37,725 nucleotides of DNA from Pseudanabaena biceps (GCA_013361095.1 JAATWA010000007.1:1-37725), one strand, 5' to 3'. Counted from the stretch's first letter, positions 16,795-25,481 are shown. Translations and numbers: made by a program. The notes: generated by a model from the sequence alone, not told the origin.

Positions 16795-17703
16795 TCAGCG
16801 TCCCGGCTGATAGGGACGCTTCGCGCGCCACTCTTCGGAGAATTTCAGCAAAGCCTCGTCCGGCGATTCCGGCAAGGCGACGAGCAGCCTCACCTTCAGG
16901 TCGCCGCGCTGGCCGTTGGCGAAGCCGCCCCGCCCTTTCAGGCGCAGCACCTGGCCGGTGTTACTGCCCTTCGGGATGGTCAGGTTGACCGTCCCGTCCG
17001 GGGTCCGCACCGGGGCCTTGCCGCCCAGCACGGCGTCGGGAACGGACACCATCAGCTCCATGGTCAGGTCCGCGCCCTCGACCCGGTAGAGCGGATGCGG
17101 CTGCAGTTTCAGCTCGATCAGGGCGTCGCCCGCCTCGCCGCCGCCGCGCCCGGCCGCGCCCTGGCCGCGCAGCCGGATCACCTGGCCGTCGCCGGCGCCG
17201 CGCGGGATGGCGACATCAAGGGTGCGGCCGTCGGTGAACTGGATGCGCCGGGTCGCCCCGGCGATGGCGTCCTCCAGCGAGATCTCCAGCGTCGCGCGCA
17301 CATCCGGGCCGCGTCCGCCGCCAAAGCCGCGCCCGGCCCCGCGCGCCCCGGCCCCGCCGCCGAACATGCCGAACAGCTCGTCGAGGTCGAGGTTCTCGAA
17401 CCCGCTGCGACCGCCGCCCGGCCCCGGCCCATAGCCGCCGCCCGAAGTGCCGCCGCCGCCGAAGCCGCGGAACTGCTCGCGCCCGTCGGCGTCGATCTCG
17501 CCCCGATCGAACCGCTTGCGCTTCTCCTCGTCGCCAAGGATGTCAAAGGCCGCCGTGACCCGCTTGAACCGCTCGGCCGCCGCCGGATTGTCCCGGTTCT
17601 GATCCGGGTGCAGCTGCTTGGCCAGCTTGCGGAAGGCGCTCTTGATCTCGCCCGCGCTCGCGGAGCGCGCCACGCCCAGTTCCTTGTAGGGATCACCCGC
17701 CAC
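16795..17703 (-). CDS. DnaJ/CbpA-type co-chaperone without zinc finger
   Basis: The protein has 302 residues from GTG 17703 with AGGTGG upstream. An N-terminal J domain (residues 5-70) carries the HPD motif at 32-34 that stimulates Hsp70 ATPase. A G/F-rich linker follows (about 75-125), and then a C-terminal substrate-binding domain (VRATLEISLEDAIAGATR to VRLLVALPESP). The four CxxCxGxG zinc repeats of true DnaJ are absent, so it is a class B, CbpA-like protein. It lies 67 bases downstream of the last GTA gene on the same strand and five bases before serC. No terminator was seen between gp15 and this gene, so read-through from the GTA operon is possible. Confidence 0.93.
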   Translation of the reverse strand: MAGDPYKELGVARSASAGEIKSAFRKLAKQLHPDQNRDNPAAAERFKRVTAAFDILGDEEKRKRFDRGEIDADGREQFRGFGGGGTSGGGYGPGPGGGRSGFENLDLDELFGMFGGGAGARGAGRGFGGGRGPDVRATLEISLEDAIAGATRRIQFTDGRTLDVAIPRGAGDGQVIRLRGQGAAGRGGGEAGDALIELKLQPHPLYRVEGADLTMELMVSVPDAVLGGKAPVRTPDGTVNLTIPKGSNTGQVLRLKGRGGFANGQRGDLKVRLLVALPESPDEALLKFSEEWRAKRPYQPGR

Positions 17704-17770
17704 GGGGACGCCACCTGCACCAGTGTTTCACCGGCGTCCAGTTAGGGGCTTCGGCGGCGTTCGCAAACCT

Positions 17771-20700
17771 CTAGATGTCGAGGAGGGCCGGATCTCCCCA
17801 GCCGTAGCCGGGCCCCTGCCGGGCCACCGCCAGCGTCAGGGCCCCGTGCGCGGCCCGGTCCGCCGCCAGATCGGCCGCCGGATAGAGCGCCTGCCGGGCC
17901 GCCGGCTCCAACCGGCGCACCTCGAGCCCGCCGGCCAGCACCTGCACCGCGAACCGCTCCGGGCCGTCGATGTCGTCGGGCTCGCGGTCCCAGCTGTCGC
18001 CGCCGAGGCGCACACGGGGGATCCAGCGGATGTCCAGCCCGTCCGGGGTCTGCGTCGCCCGCAGATGCGCCGGGCTCCACGGCCGGGCCTGCACGCCGCG
18101 CCAGACTGCGCCGACCTGCGCCGCGGCCGGCCCCGGGGCGCCCCCGTCCGGGCCCGCGCGCCAGACCCGCTCAAGGCCGCGCTCGTCGAGGCTCACCCCG
18201 ACCCGCAAGCAGGTCTCCGGCGCGACCACCAGCGCCCCCGCCGGCGCCCCACGCCGCGCTGCCGCCTCGGTCCCCCGCTGCCCGCGCAGGAGGCCTGACA
18301 GCCGCCAGCGCCCGCCGCTCAAAAGCTCCGCCTGCCGGTACTGCAGCAGCTCCCAGTCGTCGCCGACCGCCACCGCCAGCAGCCCCCCGCCCGCCAGCAC
18401 CTGTCCGGCGGTGCGACTCTCCGGCGCCGCGCCCTCCATCTCGACCTCGAGCCCGCCGGTCTCCTGCCAGCGCCCGGTCGGCCCCGGCGCCAGCGGCGCG
18501 GCCAGTCTGCCGACGGTCGCCGGCGTCTCCGCCCGGCCGCGCAGGGTCAGGCTCTCACCATCCGCCCCGGCCCAAACCGCCATAGGCCGCCAGGGGCTCC
18601 GCGCCACGGCCGCCAGCGGCCGGGCGTCCGTCTCGCTCCCTGGCAGCGGCGGCAGGTCGAGGACGGCCAGGAACGGCCGCGCCCCCTCGGGCGTCGCCGG
18701 CGGCGGATCGCTGAAGGGCGGCGGCGGCGGCGCGGGCGACACCGGCTCTCCCAGCGGCTCCAGCTGCGCCTGCGGGCCGTCGTCCCGATCCGCCAGCCCG
18801 ACCACCCGCCACAGGCCGCCGTCCGGCCGCTGGACGGCGTCCCCCGGCTCCAGCCGCAGCCGCGCCAGCGGCCCCGGCGACACCGTCAGGGTCTCGCGGG
18901 CCGCAGCTGTCGCCAGCGCGCGGGACGCAGCGGCCGCCGCCACCGGCCGGGCGCAGCTCACCGCCATGTCCACCAGGACGCGCGGCCCATCCGTCGCGGC
19001 GACCGCCAGGGCCGCGCCGGTCTGATAGGCGTCCCCGTCGTCGACGTAGCGCACCTGCACCGAGGCCGCCGGCGCGCCCGGCTCCCGCACCGCCTCCGCG
19101 GCCACCCCGCTCGCCGGCAGGGCCAGATCGTCCGCGTCGAGCGCCAGCGGCGCCTCCGCCCGGTCGGCCGCGAGCACGGCGATCTTGCCGTCGCGCTCCG
19201 CCAGCCGCCCGTCGACCGCCGTCAGCAGGGGCGCCAGCGCTTCCCTCAGCCGGGTCGGCCGCATGGTCGCCAGCCCCGTCGGCCCCTCCGCCACCGCCTC
19301 GACCGTCATCGCCGCGTCGGGCACACCGCCCCGCCGCAACACGGCCCGGATCAGGTCGGCCGCCTCCCCGGTCAGCCGACCGTTGAGCCAGTGGCCGGTC
19401 CGCCACTGGGGCGCATCGGCCCAGACCTCCGCCAGGGCCGGGAAGGCCGGATATGGCCGCGCATCCCAGCACCACACCTCGGCCCCCGCGATCATCGGTC
19501 CGCCATAGACCGGCGACACGGGGTTACGCGCCGGATCCGCCAGCGCGTCGTACAGCGCGCCCAGCAACCGCCGCTGCATCCGGTCATCGCGGCCGCCGCG
19601 CGAGAAGGGCGGGGCCGCACTCTCGCTGCTCTTGGGGTCCTGGAACAGGTTCGGGGCGTTGCCGCCGCGGTCGATGGCGGCGCAGCCGATCTCGGTCAGC
19701 CGGATCGGCTTCATCCCCGGGACCCAGGCCGTCGGGGTCGGGCTGCGCCCCCCGCCGACCCGGTCATGGTGCGGGTTGCCCCACCAGCCGGCCAGGTCCT
19801 TGGGCCGGAACACCCAGGCCTCGCCCCAGCCCGTGTCGACGATTGGCGTGCGGACCTGCGCCGCGCGGGCGGCGTCACCGGCATAGTACCAGTCGAAGCC
19901 CTCGCCGCCGGCGACCTGCGCCGCCAGATAGGCCGGATCGTCCGGGCCCCGATAGCCGGCCTGGGCGTCGAGGTGATCGTCCCCGTCGCGCCAGTCGCCC
20001 ATCGGCGGGTACCAGTCGATGGCCACATGATCGAGCGCCGGATCGGCCCACAGCGGGTCGAGATGAAACACCCGGTCGCCGTCCGCCGTCTGATGGCCGA
20101 AGTACTCGGACCAGTCCGCCGCATAGGACAGCGCCGGCCCTGGCCCGATCACCGCCCGCGCCGCCGCTGCCAGGGCCCGCAGCCGCGCCACGGCAGGATA
20201 GCTGCCGTCGCTCGCCCGGCTGGTGGTCAGGCCGCGCATCTCCGAGCCGATCAGCAGCCCGTCCGCCCCCGTCTCCGCCGCCAGCGCCGCATGGTGCAGG
20301 ATGAAGCGGTCGAACCCCTCCGGCCCGTCGAAGAAGGCGGCGACGTCCGCCGCCGCCGTGGCCGGACCGGCCGCCGTGATCCGCCCGCGCCACGGATAGC
20401 CGTCGCTGTCCATGAACAGAAAGGGATAGAGCACCACCTCCCAGCCGCGCCGCTTCAGCTCGGCCACCGCCTGCCGCACCGTCTCGTCCGAGGGCGTGCC
20501 GCCATAGGCGGGGCGGCCGTCGACCTGCGAGACAACATGGGCCGTCGCCCGCGTCTCGCCCGCCACGCTCCAGTCCAGCGGCTCGGTCGCCTTGTCGCGC
20601 CGCTCCACCCCGGGCCGGATGCAGCAGGCCCCGGCTGCAAGACTGTCGCCGAACCAGCCGATCACCAGATTGACCCGCCGCAGGTTCGGGCACTGCGCCT

Positions 20701-21448
20701 CCAGCTGGTCCAGCGAGACGATCAGGTCCGGCCGCCCGTCCGCGGCGTGGACATTCTCGGCCGCGACCGTGGTCAGACCCGTGCGCCGCAGCACCGCCGT
20801 CGTGGCCAGGGTGAACTCCCCCGCTCCGGGGATCAGGCAGACGCCGCTGATCCGCCCCTCGAGGTCCGCCCCGTCGCCCGCCGGCCGCCGGAACACCTCG
20901 GCGCTGATCATCGGCGGGCGGTTGCCCCAGACCGCCAGCGGCAGATCCTCGAACACCAGATAGGCCACGCCGCGATAGGCCGGCGCCGCCCCCTCGACCG
21001 CCGCGATCAGCGGGTCCGGCCCCTGCCCCTCGTCGCCGCGGTGCAGTCGCCAGCTCACCCCGGTCAGGTCCATGGGCTGGTTGTCGGCCCAGATCCGGCC
21101 GACCCCGTCGATCGGCCCCTCGCACAGGGCCACGGCGAAGCTCAGCGAATAGGCGTAGTCCCTTTGCGCCGGCCCGCCCTTGCCGCCGCCGCGCTCCAGC
21201 CGACGCTCGCGGAACTGCGCCGCCCAGATCACCTGCCCGGCCACCCGGTTGCGGCCGATGGCGAACGGCAGACCCGCCCCCTCCGCCGCCGAGGTCAGCC
21301 GCAGCCCGTCGATGCGCGGCCCCTCCCGCGCCGGGGTCAGGGCCCCGACGAGGGCGTCGTCCAGCATGCGGCCGGCCGCGGCCCCGACCAGCCGCCCGAC
21401 CGGCCCGCCCAGCGCCGCCCCGACCGAGCCCAGGACCACCTGCGCCAT
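17771..21448 (-). CDS. GTA megatron protein (gp15): tail tip/host-interaction protein with TIM barrel
   Basis: The protein has 1225 residues from ATG 21448, preceded by GGGAG; the start is one base after the gp14 stop (TGAGATG). The N-terminus is a hydrophobic Gly/Ala segment (GSVGAALGGPVGRLVGAAAG) typical of gp15. The segment at roughly residues 330-640 corresponds to the GTA TIM-barrel domain (RRGWEVVLYPFLF, GADGLLIGSEMRGLT, HVAIDWYPPMGDWRD), and the remainder to phage tail-tip (phage-tail_3-like) domains. In Rhodobacter capsulatus GTA this protein forms the tail tip that penetrates the envelope. It is the last gene of the cluster and the largest in the window. It shows no internal stop or frameshift. 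Confidence 0.93.
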   Translation of the reverse strand: MAQVVLGSVGAALGGPVGRLVGAAAGRMLDDALVGALTPAREGPRIDGLRLTSAAEGAGLPFAIGRNRVAGQVIWAAQFRERRLERGGGKGGPAQRDYAYSLSFAVALCEGPIDGVGRIWADNQPMDLTGVSWRLHRGDEGQGPDPLIAAVEGAAPAYRGVAYLVFEDLPLAVWGNRPPMISAEVFRRPAGDGADLEGRISGVCLIPGAGEFTLATTAVLRRTGLTTVAAENVHAADGRPDLIVSLDQLEAQCPNLRRVNLVIGWFGDSLAAGACCIRPGVERRDKATEPLDWSVAGETRATAHVVSQVDGRPAYGGTPSDETVRQAVAELKRRGWEVVLYPFLFMDSDGYPWRGRITAAGPATAAADVAAFFDGPEGFDRFILHHAALAAETGADGLLIGSEMRGLTTSRASDGSYPAVARLRALAAAARAVIGPGPALSYAADWSEYFGHQTADGDRVFHLDPLWADPALDHVAIDWYPPMGDWRDGDDHLDAQAGYRGPDDPAYLAAQVAGGEGFDWYYAGDAARAAQVRTPIVDTGWGEAWVFRPKDLAGWWGNPHHDRVGGGRSPTPTAWVPGMKPIRLTEIGCAAIDRGGNAPNLFQDPKSSESAAPPFSRGGRDDRMQRRLLGALYDALADPARNPVSPVYGGPMIAGAEVWCWDARPYPAFPALAEVWADAPQWRTGHWLNGRLTGEAADLIRAVLRRGGVPDAAMTVEAVAEGPTGLATMRPTRLREALAPLLTAVDGRLAERDGKIAVLAADRAEAPLALDADDLALPASGVAAEAVREPGAPAASVQVRYVDDGDAYQTGAALAVAATDGPRVLVDMAVSCARPVAAAAASRALATAAARETLTVSPGPLARLRLEPGDAVQRPDGGLWRVVGLADRDDGPQAQLEPLGEPVSPAPPPPPFSDPPPATPEGARPFLAVLDLPPLPGSETDARPLAAVARSPWRPMAVWAGADGESLTLRGRAETPATVGRLAAPLAPGPTGRWQETGGLEVEMEGAAPESRTAGQVLAGGGLLAVAVGDDWELLQYRQAELLSGGRWRLSGLLRGQRGTEAAARRGAPAGALVVAPETCLRVGVSLDERGLERVWRAGPDGGAPGPAAAQVGAVWRGVQARPWSPAHLRATQTPDGLDIRWIPRVRLGGDSWDREPDDIDGPERFAVQVLAGGLEVRRLEPAARQALYPAADLAADRAAHGALTLAVARQGPGYGWGDPALLDI

Positions 21449-21449
21449 C

Positions 21450-21902
21450 TCAGTCTCCCTCGCCGTCGTCGGGCCAGGTGAAGGCGGCCGCCAGCCGCCG
21501 TCGCCACCACGGGCCGATCCAGCTCTCCACCACCGCCCGGCCCCAGTAGGCGTGGATCATCCGGCCCTCGGCCCCGTCACAGGCGCTCAGGATGGCGCAG
21601 TGCTTGACCGGCGCGTCCGGGGCCATGCGGAACAGCAACACATCGCCCGGCCGCGCCGCGGCGACCTCCAGCGGGACCAGCCAGCGCTGCGCCGCCGTCA
21701 GCAGCCGTTCCTCGCCCGACCGCTCCGCCCAGTCGGCGCTGTAGGGCTCGGGATCCTGCGGCTCGGGCCCCATGACCTCGCGCCAGACCCCGCGCACCAG
21801 GCCGAGGCAGTCCGCCCCCTCTCCGCGCAGGCTCGCCTGATGCCGGTAGGGGGTGCCCAGCCAACCGCGCGCCGCCGCCAGCGCCCGCGCCCGCCGGCTC
21901 AC
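21450..21902 (-). CDS. GTA gp14: NlpC/P60-family peptidoglycan peptidase
   Basis: The protein has 150 residues from GTG 21902; the GTGA overlap with the gp13 stop indicates coupling, and upstream in-frame starts would be translated only as out-of-frame gp13. The catalytic Cys is in GADCLGLVRGVW (about residue 34), and the His is in VKHCAIL, with the usual R-P-G-D-V-L-L-F strand between them. GTA gp14 cuts peptidoglycan of the recipient during DNA delivery. Both key residues are present, so it should be active. Confidence 0.93.
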   Translation of the reverse strand: MSRRARALAAARGWLGTPYRHQASLRGEGADCLGLVRGVWREVMGPEPQDPEPYSADWAERSGEERLLTAAQRWLVPLEVAAARPGDVLLFRMAPDAPVKHCAILSACDGAEGRMIHAYWGRAVVESWIGPWWRRRLAAAFTWPDDGEGD

Positions 21903-22552
21903 CGCCGGCTCCCGCCATCGTGGCGCACGCCCTCGCGCGGCGTGGCGCTCAGCCAGTCGTCGCCGGGGATGTCGGGGAAGCCACGGAAGTTCACCCCGTT
22001 GCCGAACACGGCTGTACACGTCGTCCAGCGTCGGTCGCAGACCGGCTGCGGCGCGCTCGCCAGATCGACCCCGCAGCGGGCGTCGCCCAGGGTCGCGTCG
22101 CAGGTCCGGGCGAAGGTCCGGCCGATGGTCCGCTCCAGCGCCGCCAGCGGCCCTTCCAGATCAGCCACGAAGCGGTCGCCCTCGCGCCGCACCCGACCCA
22201 TCCGCCCGCGCCACAGCCGCACCCGCAGCGCCGGCGCGCTCCAGTCGACCCGCCACAGCTCCACCTCCGCGGCGTCGTAGAGCCCGGCGGCGACATCCGC
22301 CGCCGCGAGGCGCGCATCGTCTAGCACCCCGGCCGCCACCGCATCGCCCGGCGCTGGGCCAAGTCCCGCTTCCGCCGCCCCGGCGGTCCAGCCGGACGCG
22401 GCCGTGCAGAGCACCCCCTCCACCGTCAGGTCGCGGTCGTGGTCGGTAAAGCCCAGCCGCCCCCCGTCCGCCCGCCGCACCAGCCACACATGGCACAGGG
22501 TCGCCGCCCCGCTCTCGATGCGGGCCGCCATCGCCTCGGGAACAGCGCGCAT
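21899..22552 (-). CDS. GTA gp13: tail hub protein (DUF2163)
   Basis: The protein has 217 residues from ATG 22552. The N-terminal half (CHVWLVRRADGGRLGFTDHDRDL) is the DUF2163 signature. The C-terminal half carries conserved cysteines in CDATLGDARCGVDL and CDRRWTTC, followed by FGNGVNFRGFPDIPGDDWL. In related siphophage tail hub proteins, such as lambda gpL, a cysteine set binds an Fe-S cluster, and the same is likely here. It joins the distal tail ring to the megatron. Its stop overlaps the gp14 start and its own start is one base after the gp12 stop. Confidence 0.93.
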   Translation of the reverse strand: MRAVPEAMAARIESGAATLCHVWLVRRADGGRLGFTDHDRDLTVEGVLCTAASGWTAGAAEAGLGPAPGDAVAAGVLDDARLAAADVAAGLYDAAEVELWRVDWSAPALRVRLWRGRMGRVRREGDRFVADLEGPLAALERTIGRTFARTCDATLGDARCGVDLASAPQPVCDRRWTTCTAVFGNGVNFRGFPDIPGDDWLSATPREGVRHDGGSRR

Positions 22553-22553
22553 G

Positions 22554-23183
22554 TCAGAGTCTCACCTCGATCAGGGGCACGGCCACCAGCCGCCCGGCGG
22601 CGAACCCCTCCAGCGTCACCTCCAGCCGGTCGCTCTCGAACCGCACCGGCGTGTCGAAGGCGAAGCCGGCGGTCACCGACGCGCCCGGCCCCGGCGCCGT
22701 GGCCAGCGTCACCTCGCCGGTCGTCGCCTCGACGGCGAAGGCGGACGCGGCCAGCTCGACCCCGTCCACCGCCACCCGCACGGACCCCGCCACCGGCTTG
22801 GCGATCGGCCGCAGCACCTCGCCATAGGCCTTCACCAGCGCGAACCGCGTGCGCGCGCCGTCCCCGGCGCCCAGCGCCTGATCGGTCGCCGCCACCGATC
22901 GCGACGGCGCGCAGGACTTGAAGTCGAGCGGGTCCCGGAACCGGAAGCCGTACAGCGGCCCGCGCCGCGCCTCGAAGAAGGCGACCAGCTCCGTCATGTC
23001 GTCCAGCGACCGCACCCCGGCTCCGATCAGGTAACGCCGGCGCGCGAAGGCCCAGGGCGTCGAACGCCGCTCGAACCCGCTGGCCAGGGTGGTGATCTCG
23101 GTCCGCCGCTCCACCCCGGCCGTCGAGCCGAATGCCAGACGGGCCAGCAGGCGCGCCTCGTGGAAGCTCTCCGCCGCACTCAT
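22554..23183 (-). CDS. GTA gp12: distal tail protein (DUF2460)
   Basis: The protein has 209 residues from ATG 23183, with AGGGAGG 8 bases upstream. FHEARLLARLAFGSTAGVERRTEI, the ARRRYLIGAGVRS segment, FFEARRGPLYGFRFRDPLDFKS and the terminal PLIEVRL are hallmarks of the DUF2460 family. The protein forms the ring that closes the tail tube. It is the first gene after the embedded plus-strand DUF805 gene, so in this genome it either has its own promoter in 23184-23256 or is read through 669 bases of antisense sequence. Confidence 0.93.
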   Translation of the reverse strand: MSAAESFHEARLLARLAFGSTAGVERRTEITTLASGFERRSTPWAFARRRYLIGAGVRSLDDMTELVAFFEARRGPLYGFRFRDPLDFKSCAPSRSVAATDQALGAGDGARTRFALVKAYGEVLRPIAKPVAGSVRVAVDGVELAASAFAVEATTGEVTLATAPGPGASVTAGFAFDTPVRFESDRLEVTLEGFAAGRLVAVPLIEVRL

Positions 23184-23256
23184 CTGCGCGCCTCCCTTGA
23201 TCTTGCACGCAACGCACCGTCATCCTGCCCTTGGGGAAGTCACAGGGAGGGACGCC

Positions 23257-23925
23257 ATGCGCGGCGAGGTTCTCAGCTACGACGCGGCCGCCGGGGCCGG
23301 CCTGATCAGCGGCGACGACGGCGCCCGCTACAGCTTCAACAGCCTGGCCCTGCGCGACGGCGCGGTGCGTCCGGGCCAGAAGGTCGACTTCGTGCCGGTC
23401 GGCGGCGAGGCCACCGAAATCATGGGGCTCAGCGGTGGCGGCCTCGGCCTACCGACCCAGGTAGGCGGCTTCGACTGGCAGCGCGCCCTGTTCTCGTTCG
23501 AGGGCCGTCTGCGCCGCTCGCATTTCTGGATCGCCTGGCTGATCCTGCTCGGCGTCGGGGTCGTCACCGGCTGGTTCCCGTTCGTCGGAGGCCTGATCTC
23601 GCTGCTGCTGATCTGGCCCAACCTCGCCATCGGCGTGAAGCGGCTGCACGACATGGGCCTGACCGGCTGGCTGATCGTCACGCCCTGGGTGCTCAACATC
23701 ATCGGCACCATCGCCATGATCGGCAGCATCGGCGTCCAGGCGATCACGAATTCCGCCGCCCTCGAGGCCGAGGACCCGGCCGCCATCATCGCCCTGATCG
23801 CCCCCGTCTTCGGCTGGCTCGGCCTGCTCCTGCTGGCCAACTTCGGTTTCCTGCTGTGGATCGGTCTGGTCGAGGGCACGCGCGGCCCGAACCGCTACGG
23901 CGAGGACCCCAAGGGCGGGATCTAG
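23257..23925 (+). CDS. Cold-shock-like domain fused to DUF805 membrane domain, embedded in the GTA cluster
   Basis: The protein has 222 residues from ATG 23257, with GGGAGGG 5 bases upstream. Residues 1-55 resemble a cold-shock/OB-fold domain (RGEVLSYDAAAGAGLISGDDG, then LRDGAVRPGQKVDFVP), lacking the aromatic RNA-binding motifs of true CspA. Residues about 70-210 are a DUF805 domain with four membrane segments and the diagnostic IGVKRLHDMGLTGW. The gene runs opposite to the GTA genes, between gp11 and gp12, and its TAG shares the four bases CTAG (23922-23925) with the gp11 stop. The function of DUF805 is unknown. Placement suggests cargo inserted into the cluster. Confidence 0.9.
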   Translation: MRGEVLSYDAAAGAGLISGDDGARYSFNSLALRDGAVRPGQKVDFVPVGGEATEIMGLSGGGLGLPTQVGGFDWQRALFSFEGRLRRSHFWIAWLILLGVGVVTGWFPFVGGLISLLLIWPNLAIGVKRLHDMGLTGWLIVTPWVLNIIGTIAMIGSIGVQAITNSAALEAEDPAAIIALIAPVFGWLGLLLLANFGFLLWIGLVEGTRGPNRYGEDPKGGI

Positions 23926-24458
23926 AGCCGCCGCGCCCCCAGCAGGGTCGCCCGGGCCAGCGCCTGGGCGATCTGCGCTTCGGAGCGCAGCAGCTCCCGC
24001 CCCGACGCGCCGCTCAGGTTCAGGGTCACACTGACCCCGCCGGCGCCGACGGGCTCGATCAGGCCGCCGCCCGCCGGCCGGAACACCTCCGGCCCGCGTT
24101 CGCCGACCAGATAGGCGCCCCCGCCGCGCACCGGCCCGCCCTCGGCCCGCGCCCCGCCGAACAGCCCCCCGACCGCGGCGCTCACCGCCGCCGCCAGCCC
24201 CTCGCCGCCGCGACCGGCGCCCAGCCCGGCGTTCAGCGCCGTCAGCACCGCCCGGGCCAACTCGGCCAGGCTCAGCTCCCCGTCCGCCGCCGCCCGGGCC
24301 AGCGACCGGCTCAGGCTCTCGCCCGCCCGCCCGAAGGCCGTCTCGATCGCCCGGGCCGCCGCTTCCGCCGGGGCCTCCAGCCCCTTCAGCGCCTCGGCCG
24401 CCTCGGCCGCCCGCGCCCGCACATCGTCGGGCCGGTCGTCCCTGAAGTCGTCAGTCAT
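23922..24458 (-). CDS. GTA gp11: short tail tape measure protein
   Basis: The protein has 178 residues from ATG 24458, overlapping the preceding small gene by 8 bases. The N-terminal half is helical and Ala-rich; a Gly/Ala stretch (AAAVSAAVGGLFGGARAEGGPVRGGGAYLVGERGPEVFRPAGGG region, about 100-138) is the conserved C-terminal signature of phage tape measure proteins. GTA versions are short, near 200 residues, in line with the short GTA tail, so this is not a truncation. It sets tail length and is ejected with the DNA. Its TAG overlaps the TAG of the convergent DUF805 gene. Confidence 0.9.
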   Translation of the reverse strand: MTDDFRDDRPDDVRARAAEAAEALKGLEAPAEAAARAIETAFGRAGESLSRSLARAAADGELSLAELARAVLTALNAGLGAGRGGEGLAAAVSAAVGGLFGGARAEGGPVRGGGAYLVGERGPEVFRPAGGGLIEPVGAGGVSVTLNLSGASGRELLRSEAQIAQALARATLLGARRL

Positions 24459-24630
24459 CGGGATATCGCTCCATCAGGGCCCTCAGCCCGTCGCGGCCCA
24501 GCGCCGGCCCGCCGCGCGGCGCCGTCAGCCAGCGCCATTCCCGCAGCGACAACCGCCAGAAGGCCTCGGGCGCCACGCCCAGCCCCGCCGCCGTCCGCAG
24601 CAGCTCCGCCCAGGGCGTGGCCCCGCTCAC
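24451..24630 (-). CDS. GTA small protein downstream of gp10 (rcc01693-like, TIGR02216 type)
   Basis: The protein has 59 residues from GTG 24630, whose GTGA overlaps the gp10 stop. The sequence ATPWAELLRTAAGLGVAPEAFWRLSLREW fits the small phage protein family found between tail chaperone and tape measure genes in GTA-like clusters. Such proteins are probably tail assembly chaperone partners, by analogy with the G/GT arrangement of other siphophages; here it is a separate overlapping gene. It is coupled by overlap at both ends. Confidence 0.87.
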   Translation of the reverse strand: MSGATPWAELLRTAAGLGVAPEAFWRLSLREWRWLTAPRGGPALGRDGLRALMERYPDD

Positions 24631-24944
24631 GCCGCCGCCGCGGCGAAGGCCCGGGCCACCGCGGCCGCGGCCTCGGCCGGCGTCACCGGTGCCCGGGCCA
24701 GTCCGTCCGCCGCCTCGCCCTCGCCGCCCCCGCGCAGAAGGGCCGCCAGCACCACCGTCAGGTCCGCCGCCGACAGGGCCCGCAGCCGCGCCGCCAGGGC
24801 CTCGACCCCGGCCAAGCCCAGCCTCGTCTCGATCTCCGCCAGCGCGCCCAGCGTCAGGCACAGCCGCCGCTCGGCCCCGCCCAGCGTCGCCCGCACCTCG
24901 CCCCTGACTCCATTGACCCCATGCACGCCGTTCACCCCGCTCAC
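24627..24944 (-). CDS. GTA gp10: tail assembly chaperone-type protein
   Basis: The protein has 105 residues from GTG 24944, again a GTGA overlap with the upstream gp9 stop. The core GEVRATLGGAERRLCLTLGALAEIETRLG is the conserved N-terminal signature of GTA gp10 (phage tail assembly chaperone family 11). The first 14 residues are a short degenerate repeat (SGVNGVHGVNGVRG) not typical of the family, suggesting a recent slippage-type extension. It helps assemble the tail tube around the tape measure. Confidence 0.88.
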   Translation of the reverse strand: MSGVNGVHGVNGVRGEVRATLGGAERRLCLTLGALAEIETRLGLAGVEALAARLRALSAADLTVVLAALLRGGGEGEAADGLARAPVTPAEAAAAVARAFAAAAA

Positions 24945-25363
24945 GGCGTCGGCCCCAGCCCGGTGAAGCTGATCTCCCCGGCGCTGGCCAGACTGACGGC
25001 GTAGGTCGCCTCGCCCTGGTGCTCGCCGGCGTACTCCAGCGCCGCCACTTGGAACGCCCCCTCCAGCGTCCCGAAGTCGGGGATCACCAGTCGCCAGGTC
25101 CGCGCCGCCTGGGCGAAGAAGGCCTCGCGGATCAGGGCGTCCGAGGCCGCGTCGCGGAACACCCCCTCGCCGCTCACCGCCGCCGAGCGCGCGCCGGCCC
25201 CGTCCAGCAGCTCGCGCCAGCGCCCGGCGCTGTCGGAATCCGTCGCGTCCACCGGACGCGCATTCAGCGACAGGGTGCGCGCCCGCAGCCCCGCCACCGT
25301 GACGAAGCCCCCGGCCCCGTCCGCGATCTTCAGCAGGATGTCCCTGCCCCTCTGCGCCGCCAT
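24941..25363 (-). CDS. GTA gp9: major tail tube protein
   Basis: The protein has 140 residues from ATG 25363, with GGGAGAG 7 bases upstream; longer in-frame extensions read through the inverted repeat region and are rejected. MAAQRGRDILLKIADGAGGFVTVAGLRARTLSLNARPVDATDSDS and the ISFTGLG terminus are typical of the phage major tail protein family of GTA and HK97-like phages. It polymerises into the tail tube. A long perfect inverted repeat lies just upstream, between it and gp8. Confidence 0.92.
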   Translation of the reverse strand: MAAQRGRDILLKIADGAGGFVTVAGLRARTLSLNARPVDATDSDSAGRWRELLDGAGARSAAVSGEGVFRDAASDALIREAFFAQAARTWRLVIPDFGTLEGAFQVAALEYAGEHQGEATYAVSLASAGEISFTGLGPTP

Positions 25364-25413
25364 GCTTTGCTCTCCCTGTCCATTTGGAGCGCGTGGCCGA
25401 GTGAAGAGTGCTG

Positions 25414-25464
25414 GTGAGCAAGAGGTGAGCAGATCGGCCGCGCACCTGCTCACCTCTTGCTCAC
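25414..25464. repeat. Perfect 19-bp inverted repeat between gp8 and gp9
   Basis: GTGAGCAAGAGGTGAGCAG (25414-25432) is the exact reverse complement of 25446-25464, with a 13-base loop. It fills the 118-base gap between the gp8 stop and gp9 start. Further GTGAGC-type units flank it on both sides (25399-25413 and 25465-25485). No T-run follows on the minus strand. The RNA hairpin could stabilise the tail mRNA or lower expression between head and tail modules. Whether it acts in this way is unknown. Confidence 0.85.
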
Positions 25465-25481
25465 TCTCGCTCACCCCTTGC

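Noticed and set aside
17704..17770. Terminator closing the GTA operon before dnaJ
   Set aside because: No stem with a T-run could be seen; the gap is only 67 bases.
19391..21481. 696-residue plus-strand open frame
   Set aside because: It is antisense to the well-supported gp15; Arg/Pro/His-rich sequence without motifs.
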